Source: Andrena cerasifolii
Lineage: Eukaryota > Arthropoda > Insecta > Hymenoptera > Andrenidae
Direction: 5' to 3'
Length of the DNA stretch: 64,000 bases
NCBI RefSeq assembly: GCF_050908995.1
Contig: NC_135125.1
Location: forward strand, 14,347,011 to 14,411,010
The notes beneath the pieces were generated by a model, which saw only the letters and a program-made list of their open reading frames with translations, made no database searches and had not been told where the DNA came from. How positions within the stretch are numbered: the stretch's first letter is position 1; each line of letters begins with the position of its first letter. Below are positions 49,022-59,514 of this stretch, piece by piece. Position numbers and translations under genes: made by a program.

Positions 49022-49749
49022 TTAAGGGGGTATACCCGTTTGAACCCTCGGAAAATGTATACATTTTGTGGATTTTTTTACAAGTCAACGGTTTGATGCA
49101 GATTTCCCGTTTTTTAACTATGTTTACATAGTATTATGAACTACTTATAAAAAAAGTTTCAGTTAAAAAACTATTGTTTTTCGGAAGTTACGGATACATG
49201 TCCGAAAGTCTCTCGATTTTAGACGGCTAAACGGTGGCCCTAAAAACTCGCGCTACGTTCAACCAATTTACTTCAAATTTTGCATGCAGAATCATAATAA
49301 GATTCCGCATCGTCCAACGAAGGCTTTTTTTATTTCGATTCCCCGTTTATTATTTATAAAGGAAAAAGGTGGATTTTTCTCTTAGAAAAATTTAACTTTA
49401 CCTTTGATCTCTCACCATTTCTTTATTTTTCAAAATTTTCAAAATCGCCTTCGTTGGACGATGTGGAATCTTATTATGATTCTGCATGCAAAATTTGAAG
49501 TAAATTGGTTGAACGTAGCGCGAGTTTTTAGGGCCACCGTTTAGCCGTCTAAAATCGAGAGACTTTCGGACATGTATCCGTAACTTCCGAAAAACAATAG
49601 TTTTTTAACTGAAACTTTTTTTATAAGTAGTTCATAATACTATGGAAACATAGTTAAAAAACGGGAAATCTGCATCAAACCGTTGACTTGTAAAAAAATC
49701 CACAAAATGTATACATTTTCCGAGGGTTCAAACGGGTATACCCCCTTAA
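49022..49749. mobile_element. TTAA-flanked, nearly perfect giant palindrome
   Basis: The arms 49022-49324 and 49447-49749 are 303 bp each and reverse complementary, with only two mismatches (near 49132 and 49307 on the left arm). They are separated by a 122-bp AT-rich loop. The ends are TTAAGGGGGTATACCCGTTT, with TTAA as the outermost four bases on both sides, as in piggyBac-type insertions. The G-run matches the style of the other TTAA units here. No frame encodes a transposase. Over 99 percent arm identity means recent insertion, arm conversion, or selection for the hairpin. If transcribed through, it would form a long double-stranded RNA. Confidence 0.95.
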
Positions 49750-50269
49750 TGTTCTGAAATTGAAGAAATTTAGTTTGCAAAGTTTAATCGTTAAAGAACA
49801 GTAGCTTTATTTCTATTGGATATATTATATTTCTTGTTATTGTTTTACAACATTTTTAACGAGTTAAATTTCCTGTAACTTTTGTTCTTCAAGTCTGAAC
49901 TATGACTTTGTTTTACAGGTTAGTATTTTTTTACAAAATAAAGATCACAAAATTACTCCAATCCCTACTGTGTTTAACAAATTTTTTTGTCACTGAAGGT
50001 TTTCATTTTTCCGCACAACTTGGCCCAATTATTCAACTACCTATTCCTCATCAGCAGTACCTAATTATCCAAGCTACACGCTGACACGCAAACTTCCCTT
50101 CAGAGGCATCACGACCAGCCCTGAAGAGGTCCAGGACTCGTGCGAGTAATCCGAACGATTACGGCAAGACATTCGGCTACTTTCATAAACACAGTTTACG
50201 ACGGGCTCTCCGCAATATCCTCCTCGGACCGCCAGCGATCCCCGAGCGACCTGCGCGATCCAATTTCAG
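49750..50269. other. Non-coding stretch
   Basis: No supportable gene. AT-rich up to about 50050, then CpG-rich leading into the E-box palindrome. A 60-codon plus frame at 49902-50084 has no motif. Confidence 0.35.
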
Positions 50270-50320
50270 GCACGTGCTCGAAATCGCGATGATTCCGAGC
50301 ACGTGCACGAGCGATATAAA
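50270..50320. promoter_or_regulatory. E-box palindrome followed by TATA box
   Basis: GCACGTGCTCG (50270-50280) and CGAGCACGTGC (50296-50306) form a 37-bp near-perfect palindrome with a CACGTG E-box in each arm. TATAAA follows at 50315-50320 (GCGATATAAAGG). Paired E-boxes just upstream of a TATA box resemble a bHLH-driven insect core promoter. The downstream 400 bp (to about 50700) have no long plus-strand frame, so a transcript would start with a leader exon or be non-coding. There is no proof of transcription. Confidence 0.4.
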
Positions 50321-52585
50321 GGTCCGCCGGTCTACCCGTGGCCATCGACCCCCCTCCGCCATTCACGGTTTCGACGTGTAATCTGAAAATTTTACGCCGA
50401 CATTACGATCATTTACATTTAGATTAATCTGTCGTGATGCGGGCCGCGCTCCGCGGCTTCGTCTCGGGTCTCGCCGTATTATTGATTATTCAAACACGTG
50501 AATATTCAAACGCACCCCGTCACATTCACCGCGCCGGGGCTACTTTCCTTTAAGTACACCAGACGTCGCCTCAAAACTCGATCCACCTTCTCCCATCGGG
50601 CATTTGCATTTATATTAGTCATTAAACGGACGATATTGTAGTAACATTAAGGGATGCACGAAATCACAGTGTCGGCCGAGGACGACCGTCCCCCGCGCGC
50701 CGTCGCGTCGGGTTCATCAATATTGCATGAACGGAAAAACGATTAACATCGGGGGGAGAATCGTCGACCGGTTTCGGTGATAAATCGCCGCGAAAATTCT
50801 CCCCCTTTCCCGCCGCCCCCCTCGCCGTTCCACCCTCCCCCCCCCCCCCCACTGGCCGCGTTATAATTTAGATTTCATAGCTTGATCGCATGAATCTTGT
50901 CGCACCTTCGACTGCCTATTTTGTCCTCTGTTTGATTTAAAGCGGCCTGCTCTTTCAATCTGTAATCATCCACTATGTATGCGACTCGCAGCGTTTTGAA
51001 ACGTGCGTCTCCTGAGGTGCTGGCTATCCTTCGCGCCAGTTATTAAATAGAAAACGAATATGCAAGCGGACGTAAAATGTAAGCTGGATAAATGAAACTG
51101 GATTACAAGTGGACAGCTTTGTGCGCGGATAGAGTATCGCCTGGTGATTATGGTAGTTCCATTTATATTTTTCAGTTGTATCTGTTAATTCGGAATGGTC
51201 ACAGCGTTTCAAGTAACTAAATGAAGGCTCCGGTTGTGTCGGGTGGAAACGAGGCGGCCTCAGCGTTTTACCTCTTTCCTGCGGCCACGTCATTATCGTC
51301 GAACGAATCTACCTTAATTGGGGGGGCTTAATGAATGATCTAACGGTACGTCCAGCTTCCGGAAGCGGCGTTTCGGCCGCCACCGGAAGGTGACGCGTGT
51401 ACCTTCGATCCCACGGACATTTGCATCTTCTTTTCTGGCGGAACATGTCAAGTTCATGGGGATTATGGTAATTGAAACGCTCTCCGTCTCCCCACCCCTT
51501 CTTCACCTGATTTCTTATAATTGACGGCCTGGAGGGGGGCTGTTGCGTAAATGTTTGGCAACGAATGAAGTTTAAAGGAGATATGCTAAACATTTTTTCT
51601 GCAGTGGTCCAAAGAACCTCTAAAATCATAGATAATTTAATACACAAATTGTTGTAAATAAATTTTTAAACCAAGCGAATAAGTATTTTGTTATATATTT
51701 TTTAATAGAACTCTTACAAAATTCCTGAAATCATCCATTTTCGCCGCATCTAAACGTATGTAACCCTTTAAAGCAATAAAGAACAAACAGATTTTTATTT
51801 CAGTTACTCTAAAGTCTAACGATAGAGTTCCAAGATACATATTGAAAGTTACAGTGAAATTCGCGGAGCGACAAAAATTCCCCGAAAGATTGAAGTAAAA
51901 TTCCCATAACGATCCATTAAATGATCCACAGGAAATTGCTTTCAAGTCTGGCAGAGGATTCCGGAAACGGAATGCCGTAAAATGGACGGTAAGGCTGTGG
52001 CTGCTAAAAATATTCGAAAGAATAAGCCCGGCTCCGTTACGCGACTCGTTCCACTGTCGATAAAACGTGGACGATGGAGTAATTAAGCGCAAGACGATTC
52101 AAAATAGTCGATGGGGTCGTTGGACTCTCTTGGAGCTTGAATCGTTCGATAGAACCATTCAGACTTGCTCGACTGTATCTCTGTACCGCAATTAAGGAAA
52201 TATTATTTCATAAAATAAGGCAGAAAAGGGGGGGTGCTAAAAGTCTAAAACGACTGAAATGGTCATTAATAAGAGTTAATAAAAGTCGAATTGATTTACG
52301 CGACGAGACTCGATTGTAATAGTCTCTGCTGAAAAGCAATTACAGAAAGTACAGAAATGGAAGATCTCCACAGGAATACCCCAATCCCATTAGGCATGCT
52401 TCATCCCCAGTTCCATGCAATATTGATTTACGTAACACCTTTTAAATAATTCCACGCACTACGTTCATCTGGCTTCCCCATCAATGAAAAAACTTGACTC
52501 TTTGGGGTTGGAATAAAAAATCTTACGAATTTTTATACTGGGGGATGGAAGGGGTAAAAAATCGCCAAAATTACTCTTACGTAAT
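50321..52585. other. Non-coding stretch
   Basis: No supportable gene. A run of fourteen C lies at 50837-50850. Between 50380 and 50560 CpG-rich DNA alternates with GATTAATCTG and TATTATTGATTATT. Minus frames of 89 to 133 codons (51024-51293, 51309-51647, 51691-52092) have no recognised domain. Confidence 0.35.
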
Positions 52586-52962
52586 TTAAGGGGTTTTCGA
52601 TTGGTTGAAATATAACAAAATAGCTACACTTTGAATCAAAAAGCTCATTTTCGTGTGTAAGAAAATGGACTTTATTTACGTATAAGTCAGGTAAAAATTA
52701 AAATTTCGAAAAATTGACGGTCTGGCGATACACAATACATTTAAGAACACCGGTGCAAAATTGTATAAAAATCCGTAGGATTTTACTCCAATTACAGCGT
52801 ACACCGTTTTGGAAAACGTGATTTCGAGAAAAACGCAATTAAAGTTTTCAGAGTGTTTTGATATTTGAAACAAAATATATATATATATTATTCAAAGAAG
52901 TCTCTGAGAATTCCCAAAGATGCGATATTTCTTTACCTAACCAAGATGGTCTAATCCCTTAA
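52586..52962. mobile_element. Probable TTAA-flanked MITE
   Basis: TTAAGGGGTTTTCGATTGGTTGAAATATAAC at the left loosely matches the complement of the right end (TTAAGGGATTAGACCATCTTGGTTAGGTAAAGAAATA). The interior CCGTTTTGGAAAACGTGATTTCGAGAAAAACGCAATTAAAGTTT (from 52805) is similar to the 34483-34530 part of the 33961-34703 element. The terminal match is imperfect, so the exact limits are uncertain. Confidence 0.5.
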
Positions 52963-53947
52963 GACCCCCACTCCACGTATGCCTCATGACCCAGAATAGT
53001 TTCTACCCGTGTGAATCGTTCTACGCAAAAGCCATCGCACTGCAATATCATCGACGTGCTTCCCATCGGTGAGCCTACACCGCCCCACGCCGTAGTTCCT
53101 GACCAGAGTGCTTCGAGGGCGGGTTCGAGCCGTAACCCTAATCGAAAGGAGAAGTACGGGGCCAGCGATTTTACGACTTCATCCAGGAGACCGTTCCGCC
53201 TGTCCCGAAAGGGGCCGATGATTCCTGAAGACGGTTTCGGCGGGCAGAGCCGTGTATCCCACGGTAGGCCAGCGAAGCAGCCCCCTCGACTGAAAGAGTG
53301 GGCCCTCGGTGCAGGGGCCCGGGGGCCACGCGAGGTCAAGTACTCGGCCTGGTCGACGTGCAATTTCGGTAATTTCGCGCCGCGAATCTCCGGTTATCGA
53401 ACTCCACGGGGGGACGGCCCACGCGAGCAAGCCTACGCGCGTTTAGATGGCCCACGGGGCCCTTCGCCGTCCGCCCTCCGCACCCCCCGCGATCTTTCGG
53501 ATCCAAGGAGCAGAGTCTGAGTAGGGGGGAGAGGCCGAGAGAGGGACGGGAGGCTGGGAGAGATCGTTCTCGATACACGCCGCTTCTTCACCCACCCAGA
53601 CGGGCCCCGGGGGTCATCGGGAAGTTCGACGGGAGGTCGACGATGGAGAAAAGAACACCGGGGGATACACGTCGCGGAATTTATGGTGAGAGCGTCCCCC
53701 GGTCATGGTGGTCACTGAGACGTGGAGCCGAGCCTCGGCTCTTTGAAATTCGCGACGATGAGATGGTTTCTTACGTGGGGGTGTCTTGCACCGAGTGGTT
53801 AAAATATTCTAATCGTCCGGAACTGTGATTTTGTAACTTGTGATGGAACCGTGAAGTTTTACGATTTTTTATGTTACTTTAATTAAAATTGTATCGATTA
53901 GGAGGAGCCTCTAAACGAGTGTGTCATTGCATGTGAAATAATAGAAA
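52963..53947. other. GC-rich stretch with long two-strand open frames
   Basis: A 169-codon plus frame (53011-53520) and a 134-codon minus frame (53363 to 52959) overlap. The minus frame ends GSTSMILQCDGFCVERF...ILGHEAYVEWGS and stops beside the 52586-52962 element. It looks the more protein-like of the two, but I recognise no family and see no clear splice acceptor. The CpG-rich composition makes long open frames likely by chance. The rest to 53947 has no gene. Confidence 0.3.
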
Positions 53948-54285
53948 CACGGGTTGAGAGCGGTTATATCGGTTTCGGTTCTGGAATCAGTTATAAGAAC
54001 CGAAATAATCTCGAAACAGTTACGAGTGAAAACGGTTCTGGCCTATATCGGCTTCGGTTGCAGTCCTGTAGAACCTACATTTTATATATATATATATCGG
54101 TTATCGGTTCCATAACGGTTATATTCGGTTGTGTAAAACTTTAATCGAAACTGATGTATTCAGCAATTTCGGTCCCTTATAACAGTTATTGAGAATATTG
54201 GTTTTTCATAACTATTTCAGTCAGGACGGATATACATATGTATAACAGTTTGAAACAATTATTTTCGGAACCATTTCAACCCCTG
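53948..54285. mobile_element. hAT-type MITE rich in CGGTT words
   Basis: The right end read inward is CAGGGGTTGAAATGGTTCCG and the left end CACGGGTTGAGAGCGGTTATA, a degenerate terminal repeat. Flanks AATAGAAA (53940-53947) and AATAGAAG (54286-54293) agree at seven of eight bases, fitting a hAT duplication. The interior repeats TCGGTT/AACCG words in both orientations and a (TA)n run near 54086. No coding capacity. Confidence 0.75.
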
Positions 54286-54293
54286 AATAGAAG

Positions 54294-55415
54294 TGTATTA
54301 CGCTCTGAAGATGTGCGAGGAAGTCAGAAAAGGAAATAAAAAATATTCCTAAAATGTCAAACTTTCCTTTTTACTCACAAATCCCTTTCTGCCCTTTTTA
54401 TTCAACTGCCCGCCAATTGACTTCTACCCTCCGCGCACAACCACCAACGCACTTACTAAAAATCACACTAGACACTACCCTCGATTAAAAACATTAAACT
54501 GTATCGCACCACTTCCTTCGACCCTCCCAAAAGCGCGACGCGATCGCGACTACGCTACGTTCGAAACTGCAATGCCGAGACGCAACCCCTCTTCTATTCA
54601 TACGCTCTGGAAATCGTGAGAGCGATTTTCGTTTTCGTGGAACTGAATTCGTTTGTTTCGAGAGGGAAGGGAAGGGAAGGGCTGGAAGATAACCGAGCGA
54701 CATTCCTGCGCCGAAGACGATTCAGTGGAGCAACGATAACATCCCGAAACCTACGCGCCACTGTGCACGAAAGAAGTTAATGACCATCGTTAAACGTAAT
54801 GATCCCCGCCATCCCGCTGGGTACCATGTAAAATAGTCGCTCGCAGAAGGTGGCAGCCGAGAGGGGGTGGGCGGGGTAGCAACACCCCGTATCACGAGAG
54901 CGAATCTCGGTGAAATTTATTCGCGACAATATGTTTGAGGAACAGGCATCTCTGAAGGTGCAAATTGTGCTCCAATTGAATTTATCCGCGCTACTTTGTC
55001 GGCCGGAGCGCCCGAGGATCTTAGGGAGGGGCGAGGCACGAGGGATATTTGTAAGAGGCAATATTCTCTCCAGTCAATGCTGTAAATAACGGAAATTGAT
55101 TTTTTGTCGTGCAACGTGCACGAGTTACATTTTATTCGCGTTGTTCTGTTAGTTGAGTTGAAGCAGGGTGGATTATGGTTAATAGATTTAACCGTGGAGC
55201 CATTATACAGTAATGGCCGGAGATGTCCCGCTGAGAAGGAATATCAACCGTGGTTTGTTGCTCGATGAGACAGAGAAAGGAAGCATGAGAGTGCGGCAGG
55301 GGTGGAAGCAGAAATTTGAAATTGGGGCACCCTCGTTGCATCGCAGGAGGAACATCACTTGTCTGAGGAACGATAAAGAGATTTATCTTTGGTAGCCAAT
55401 TTATTTGATTCCTCC
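54294..55415. other. Non-coding stretch
   Basis: No supportable gene. A 60-codon plus frame at 55213-55395 (MAGDVPLRRNINRGLLLDET at its start) is overlapped by a 106-codon minus frame, and neither has a known motif. Confidence 0.35.
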
Positions 55416-55625
55416 CAGTGCTAACCAGAGGGGAGGCAAGGGGTCCTGACACCCCCCAAAAAAAAGGAAAAAGGGATTAACCCCGACTGGAGTAAGTCAA
55501 CAGCTTTGTAAAAAGAAAAGGAATTGGACATTCTTCTTTAAATAATTTTTTATAATCACCTAATAAATATTATCAAATTCGAATTAAAAATATTTTTATC
55601 CGTTCAACTGTGTTACAAATCATCA
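55416..55625 (-). mobile_element. CAGTGGCG-family hAT-like MITE copy
   Basis: It reads in reverse: CAGTGCTAACCAGAGGGGAGGCAAGGGGTCCTGACACCCCCC corresponds to the complement of the right end of 56279-56454 (CCCCCTCTCTGTGTGTGCCACTG). The internal landmarks CAGCTTTGTAAAAAGAAAAGGAATTGGA and AATCACCTAATAAATATTATCAAATTCGAATTAAAAATATTTTTATCCGTTCAAC follow. The other terminus is degraded near 55620. Confidence 0.8.
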
Positions 55626-56278
55626 TCCCTCCACCTTCCACTCAGAAGCTAAATGCAACTTCTCCGAAACCCTTGAATCATTTATGATAATAATCCACAG
55701 TTATTAAACTGCGGTTGCTCGGCGCCTTCGGTTGCTGGATTTAAATTATTAACGGGGAGTAGTGCCGCGTTATGCGCTAAGCTTGATCGAGTAAACGATC
55801 TACGGCGGAGAATTGAACCGTTGCGGAACGGTTCCAAGGAAAGTCGGAGGATCTAATGGAAAGTAGAGACCTTTGGAACGAATGCCGTAAGCCACGTGAG
55901 AGATCGATCGTTAGAGCAGATTCAAGAGGTTTCAGCGGTTTCTTTTGTATTTAAATCCCGCGGTGGATGATTCGCGAGGAAAAAAGAACGGTGCAAATTC
56001 GTAACCGTTCTTCCGCGGTTCACCTTGCTCCGAGATCCACGAGGCGTTCAAGTGTTCCTCTCTAACGGAATTCGAATGCATCATTAGCAGCGAGCGAGAT
56101 GTTTGACCTATCGTAACATTACCGAAACCTGTCGTCGCTAATAGGATATGTTAATCGAGTGCCTCGCAAACATCCACGCAAACTTTTTCTGCATCTTCTT
56201 TCTCCATTCAAAGCTCATTCCTCTTCCTGCTTCTTCTCTCAATGGAAGGTGAGCATAACGAATCGACACTGTAGTAGA
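55626..56278. other. Non-coding stretch
   Basis: No supportable gene; mixed-composition sequence between two copies of the CAGTGGCG family in opposite orientation. All frames are short. Confidence 0.4.
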
Positions 56279-56454
56279 CAGTGGCGTACTCAGGATTTAA
56301 TCTTCGGGGGAGCCGAGTTGAAGAGATGAAAATATTTTTAACGCAAATTCAATAAAATTCATTAGGTGATTATAAAATTTGTTCTTCTTTTTCACAAGGC
56401 CCCTTCTTTGGGGGGTGCCAGGGCTCCTTGGCCCCCTCTCTGTGTGTGCCACTG
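56279..56454 (+). mobile_element. CAGTGGCG-family hAT-like MITE, best-preserved copy
   Basis: It starts CAGTGGCGTACTCAGGATTT and ends CTCTGTGTGTGCCACTG. Flanking 8-mers GTAGTAGA (56271-56278) and GTAGAAGA (56455-56462) agree at seven of eight bases. This supports hAT-type insertion for the whole family (other copies at 14900, 27448, 31645, 45951, 55416). The 176-bp interior contains GGGGGAGCCGAGTTGAAGAG, AATATTTTTAACGCAAATTC, AATAAAATTCATTAGGTGATT and GGGGGGTGCCAGGGCTCCTTGGCCCCC, the last of which could form a small hairpin. Non-coding. Confidence 0.85.
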
Positions 56455-59400
56455 GTAGAAGAGTAAAGAAATAAGAAATTAAAGTTACACCTAGCATACC
56501 AGCTCCTGTTATTTATAAACACCTTTTTAAAATTTCATAATAAGAAGGAAATTCCCCCTCCTTCAAGCAGCGGAATTAAGCTTCCCAAGAACGCTGCACT
56601 AATTGCCCCCGAAAGGTCTCGATTCATTGATCCCTGACGCTTAAGGCAGAATTAGTATTTCAATCTACCCGTAACGTAACCACAGTGCAATCTCCGCGGC
56701 AAGAAAAGGTTGATAATCACGTGGAACAAGAAACATTCGTTCGCACCCCACACGAGTCTCGTCCTCCCGACGCTGTACTTAATCATCTTTAGCGCCGCAA
56801 TTGCAGACATTCTTCGCGCGGAAAGAAAGCCCGCGCCTCTTCAACAGTTCCCTAGACAAATTAACGAGCCACGAGACTGACAATCTTTTCCCCCGTTCGT
56901 AGAACAATTTACCCGCAAATGAACATCTCCTCGACTCTATTATTACGCCAGGAATCACCGTGCGCCTCGATACCGTTAGACGACAAAGACGTCAATCATT
57001 CGATCGAACCTCAGCAATTACCGGACGTACGCTCGTGAAAAAAAAAATCGAGGGGGATTAACAGCGAGGAGTATCGATCCTCTCCATTTTCCGCGCGATC
57101 GGGAGCGCGTTCGCCTGGACGGGATCGCGTCGATCAGCGGTAGGCAAATAATCCTGACGGATCAATCAGAAGCGACGCGTGATGCTGCGGGCCACGGGCC
57201 GATCCTCCTGAATGCGTCCGGTGACCATTTTTAATCGAGGCTAATTGAATCCTCGTGGGACCTTAACGATATAATTCCAACGATGCGCCCAACCTGGAGC
57301 GGAGCAATTAAATTCCGGGGTTTCAGTGGTAATCGCGTGAGAAAGGAATCCATAAGAAGGCAACGAAGAGGAAGAAGAGGAGAAGCGAAACCGAAGCAAT
57401 AATGGGGACCCACGAAAGGCTGGCAAAGGGGTCATCATCCTCGCGAATCCTTGGACGAGCTTCGGCTCTTTTGCCCGATTACGGTTAACCTATTTCGAGG
57501 TCGATGGCTGGTGGATGGGTAAAACGACGTGTGGTGCCTGAGACTTCTGGCCCAAGAGTGTCTATTCGGTATCTATTAAGTTGCAAAGTGAGGAATATCC
57601 GATTCTATAAAATGACGTTACGATACTTTGACCGTTTTACTTCCTGTTCCGCTTTCCAAGTTCCTTCGCTTCTCCAATTCGTTGTAAGAGTCTAGACACT
57701 TGTGTCAAGAATCTCCGATGATCTGGATTTTATGTAAGACCTCCAAATTCTCACGATCTCCTGCTAAAGCAGTTAGCTAGCTCCGTAGCTGCTGCCTCTA
57801 ATGGAACATTGGGAAGATCTAACGACGAGCCATTAGCACTCCCCTCGTCGAGAGCCAAGATAACGTCACACTCTGACTGAGGGACGAGTAATAGAATGAG
57901 TTTAAAGGGGGACATACCTAGATATGCCAAGGATTGATTTTCTTTTTTCTTTACATATTTTTAGTGTTTCATATGTCGAGAATGGGTTCCCAAAATTTAG
58001 GACCGAAATTCGTAGAATATCGAAGAAATAGCGAGCAGAGTTTCAAACGCGATACTACCCACGATTACTCAAAAGCTATTCAACTGATTTACTTCCAATT
58101 TTTCATGGCTATATGATACACTATTACGCAGCGTCTGACGCGGCAGATTTCTTATTTCATTCATAACTTCTTTTTTCTCGCACAAAAAGGCAAGATTTCA
58201 TGTTGGAAAATTCAACGTTTCATTTAGATTGCTGTTATTTCTTTAAAAATTAACTGTTTTGAAATCGGCCCCGTCGAAAACAGTATTTGTGAATATATTT
58301 TAAGAAACAAATTTGCTTTTTGCGCTCGCGTAAAATCTGTTTAATTGGGAGTGGATACCGCAAACCACTGCAGCGAATGACGCATTTGGAAGTAGCCCCT
58401 GCAACTGTATTATACGACTAATATTTTTGCATACAAAAATTCAGCATTATAGTCAAAGATGTGACATAATTAATAAAAAAAATCACGGGTGCAATGATGT
58501 TAACACATTCTCAAAAAAAAATTCTAAAAGGACATCAGCTTAAAACGCAAGGCCTCTCTAGGCGTATGTCTTCTGAACGCGTAAAAATAAAGGATCTGTG
58601 GAGCATCTGAATTGTTTGTCGGAGTGGATGATAACGGGACGACTGCTCCTGTAATTCCTTAATTATATCCCCGATGGGAATTTCACGGTATGACGTGGAC
58701 GTCGTTAGAGAGATTTTTGGAAGTCACCGAACCGTCTCGACGAGAAAAGAGATTCCCCGGAACGATTTGGCCTCGAGATTTCTGAAAGGTAAATGTTCTG
58801 TTTCCTTCCATTGTGTTCGCGTTTTGACGCTGAATCTCGCAACGGTACAGAAGCTCAGAATCTTACGTTAATATTCAATAGATCGCGTGTTTAACTTATC
58901 ATTTTAATATCTCTTCTTGCGATCTTCTATGCAATTATTCACATTTTAATTGCGAATCCTGTCTATTATGTGCGTAACTCGACGACAAGGTGGTACAAGC
59001 ATAACGGCGGCGCCAGTATCGAGGGAGAAAAGAAAATCGCATGAATTCCCTTCGAATTCACGTGCGTTGCTCCCCCGACATTCCGCGCGAGGTCGATATC
59101 ACGATCGACTCTCGTGAAACGCACGTTGTTATACAACACGGCGGCCTTGAAACGCATAATCGTCGCCCGTGCCTTACGTCAACCTTACCGCCTTGGGTCG
59201 GCCCCCCTTTTCATTCATTTTGCGGAGCAATGTCCCACCAACGCCAGTGACTTCTCCTCGTTTCCACGAATTACCGATAAAATGAGACTACGCTTAGAAA
59301 TGAAAGGAGTGGTCTTTTTTCCTTGACTGTCGAAAGCGCAGAGAAATTTGTGGGCACTGTGTAGTTTCTGACGTTCCGAGGTATATGAAAGGAAAATGCA

Positions 59401-59484
59401 GTTGCCTGCAGTGGTTCAATTCAGGGGACGGCAGAAAATTTACGATTTCCCCTTGTTTACAGCATGCCTGTGTAAAATATGAGA
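56455..59484. other. Non-coding stretch
   Basis: No supportable gene. The block 56580-57480 is CpG-rich with ordinary short frames. 57902-58580 is AT-rich and begins TTAAAGGGGGACATACC. Its far end (GGCCTCTCTAGGCGTATGTC, 58550-58569) is loosely complementary to it, a possible very old TTAA element that I do not call. 58600-59460 shows nothing specific. Confidence 0.35.
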
Positions 59485-59514
59485 TTAAGGGGGGATTCTC
59501 CTGTAACAGCCCCC
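59485..59514 (+). mobile_element. TTAA-type transposon left end
   Basis: TTAAGGGGGGATTCTCCTGTAACAGCCCCC has the TTAA-plus-G-run form of the other TTAA elements in the window and directly precedes the tandem array at 59515. No matching right end was found after the array, so the element appears truncated or its right end has been replaced. Confidence 0.5.

Noticed and set aside
53011..53520. 169-codon plus-strand frame
   Set aside because: Proline/arginine/glycine-rich, overlaps the minus frame 52959-53363 and reflects CpG-rich composition.
57902..58580. Possible old TTAA element with TTAAAGGGGGACATACC left end
   Set aside because: The complementary right end is weak (about 17 of 20 bases with a gap) and no TTAA is found beyond it.
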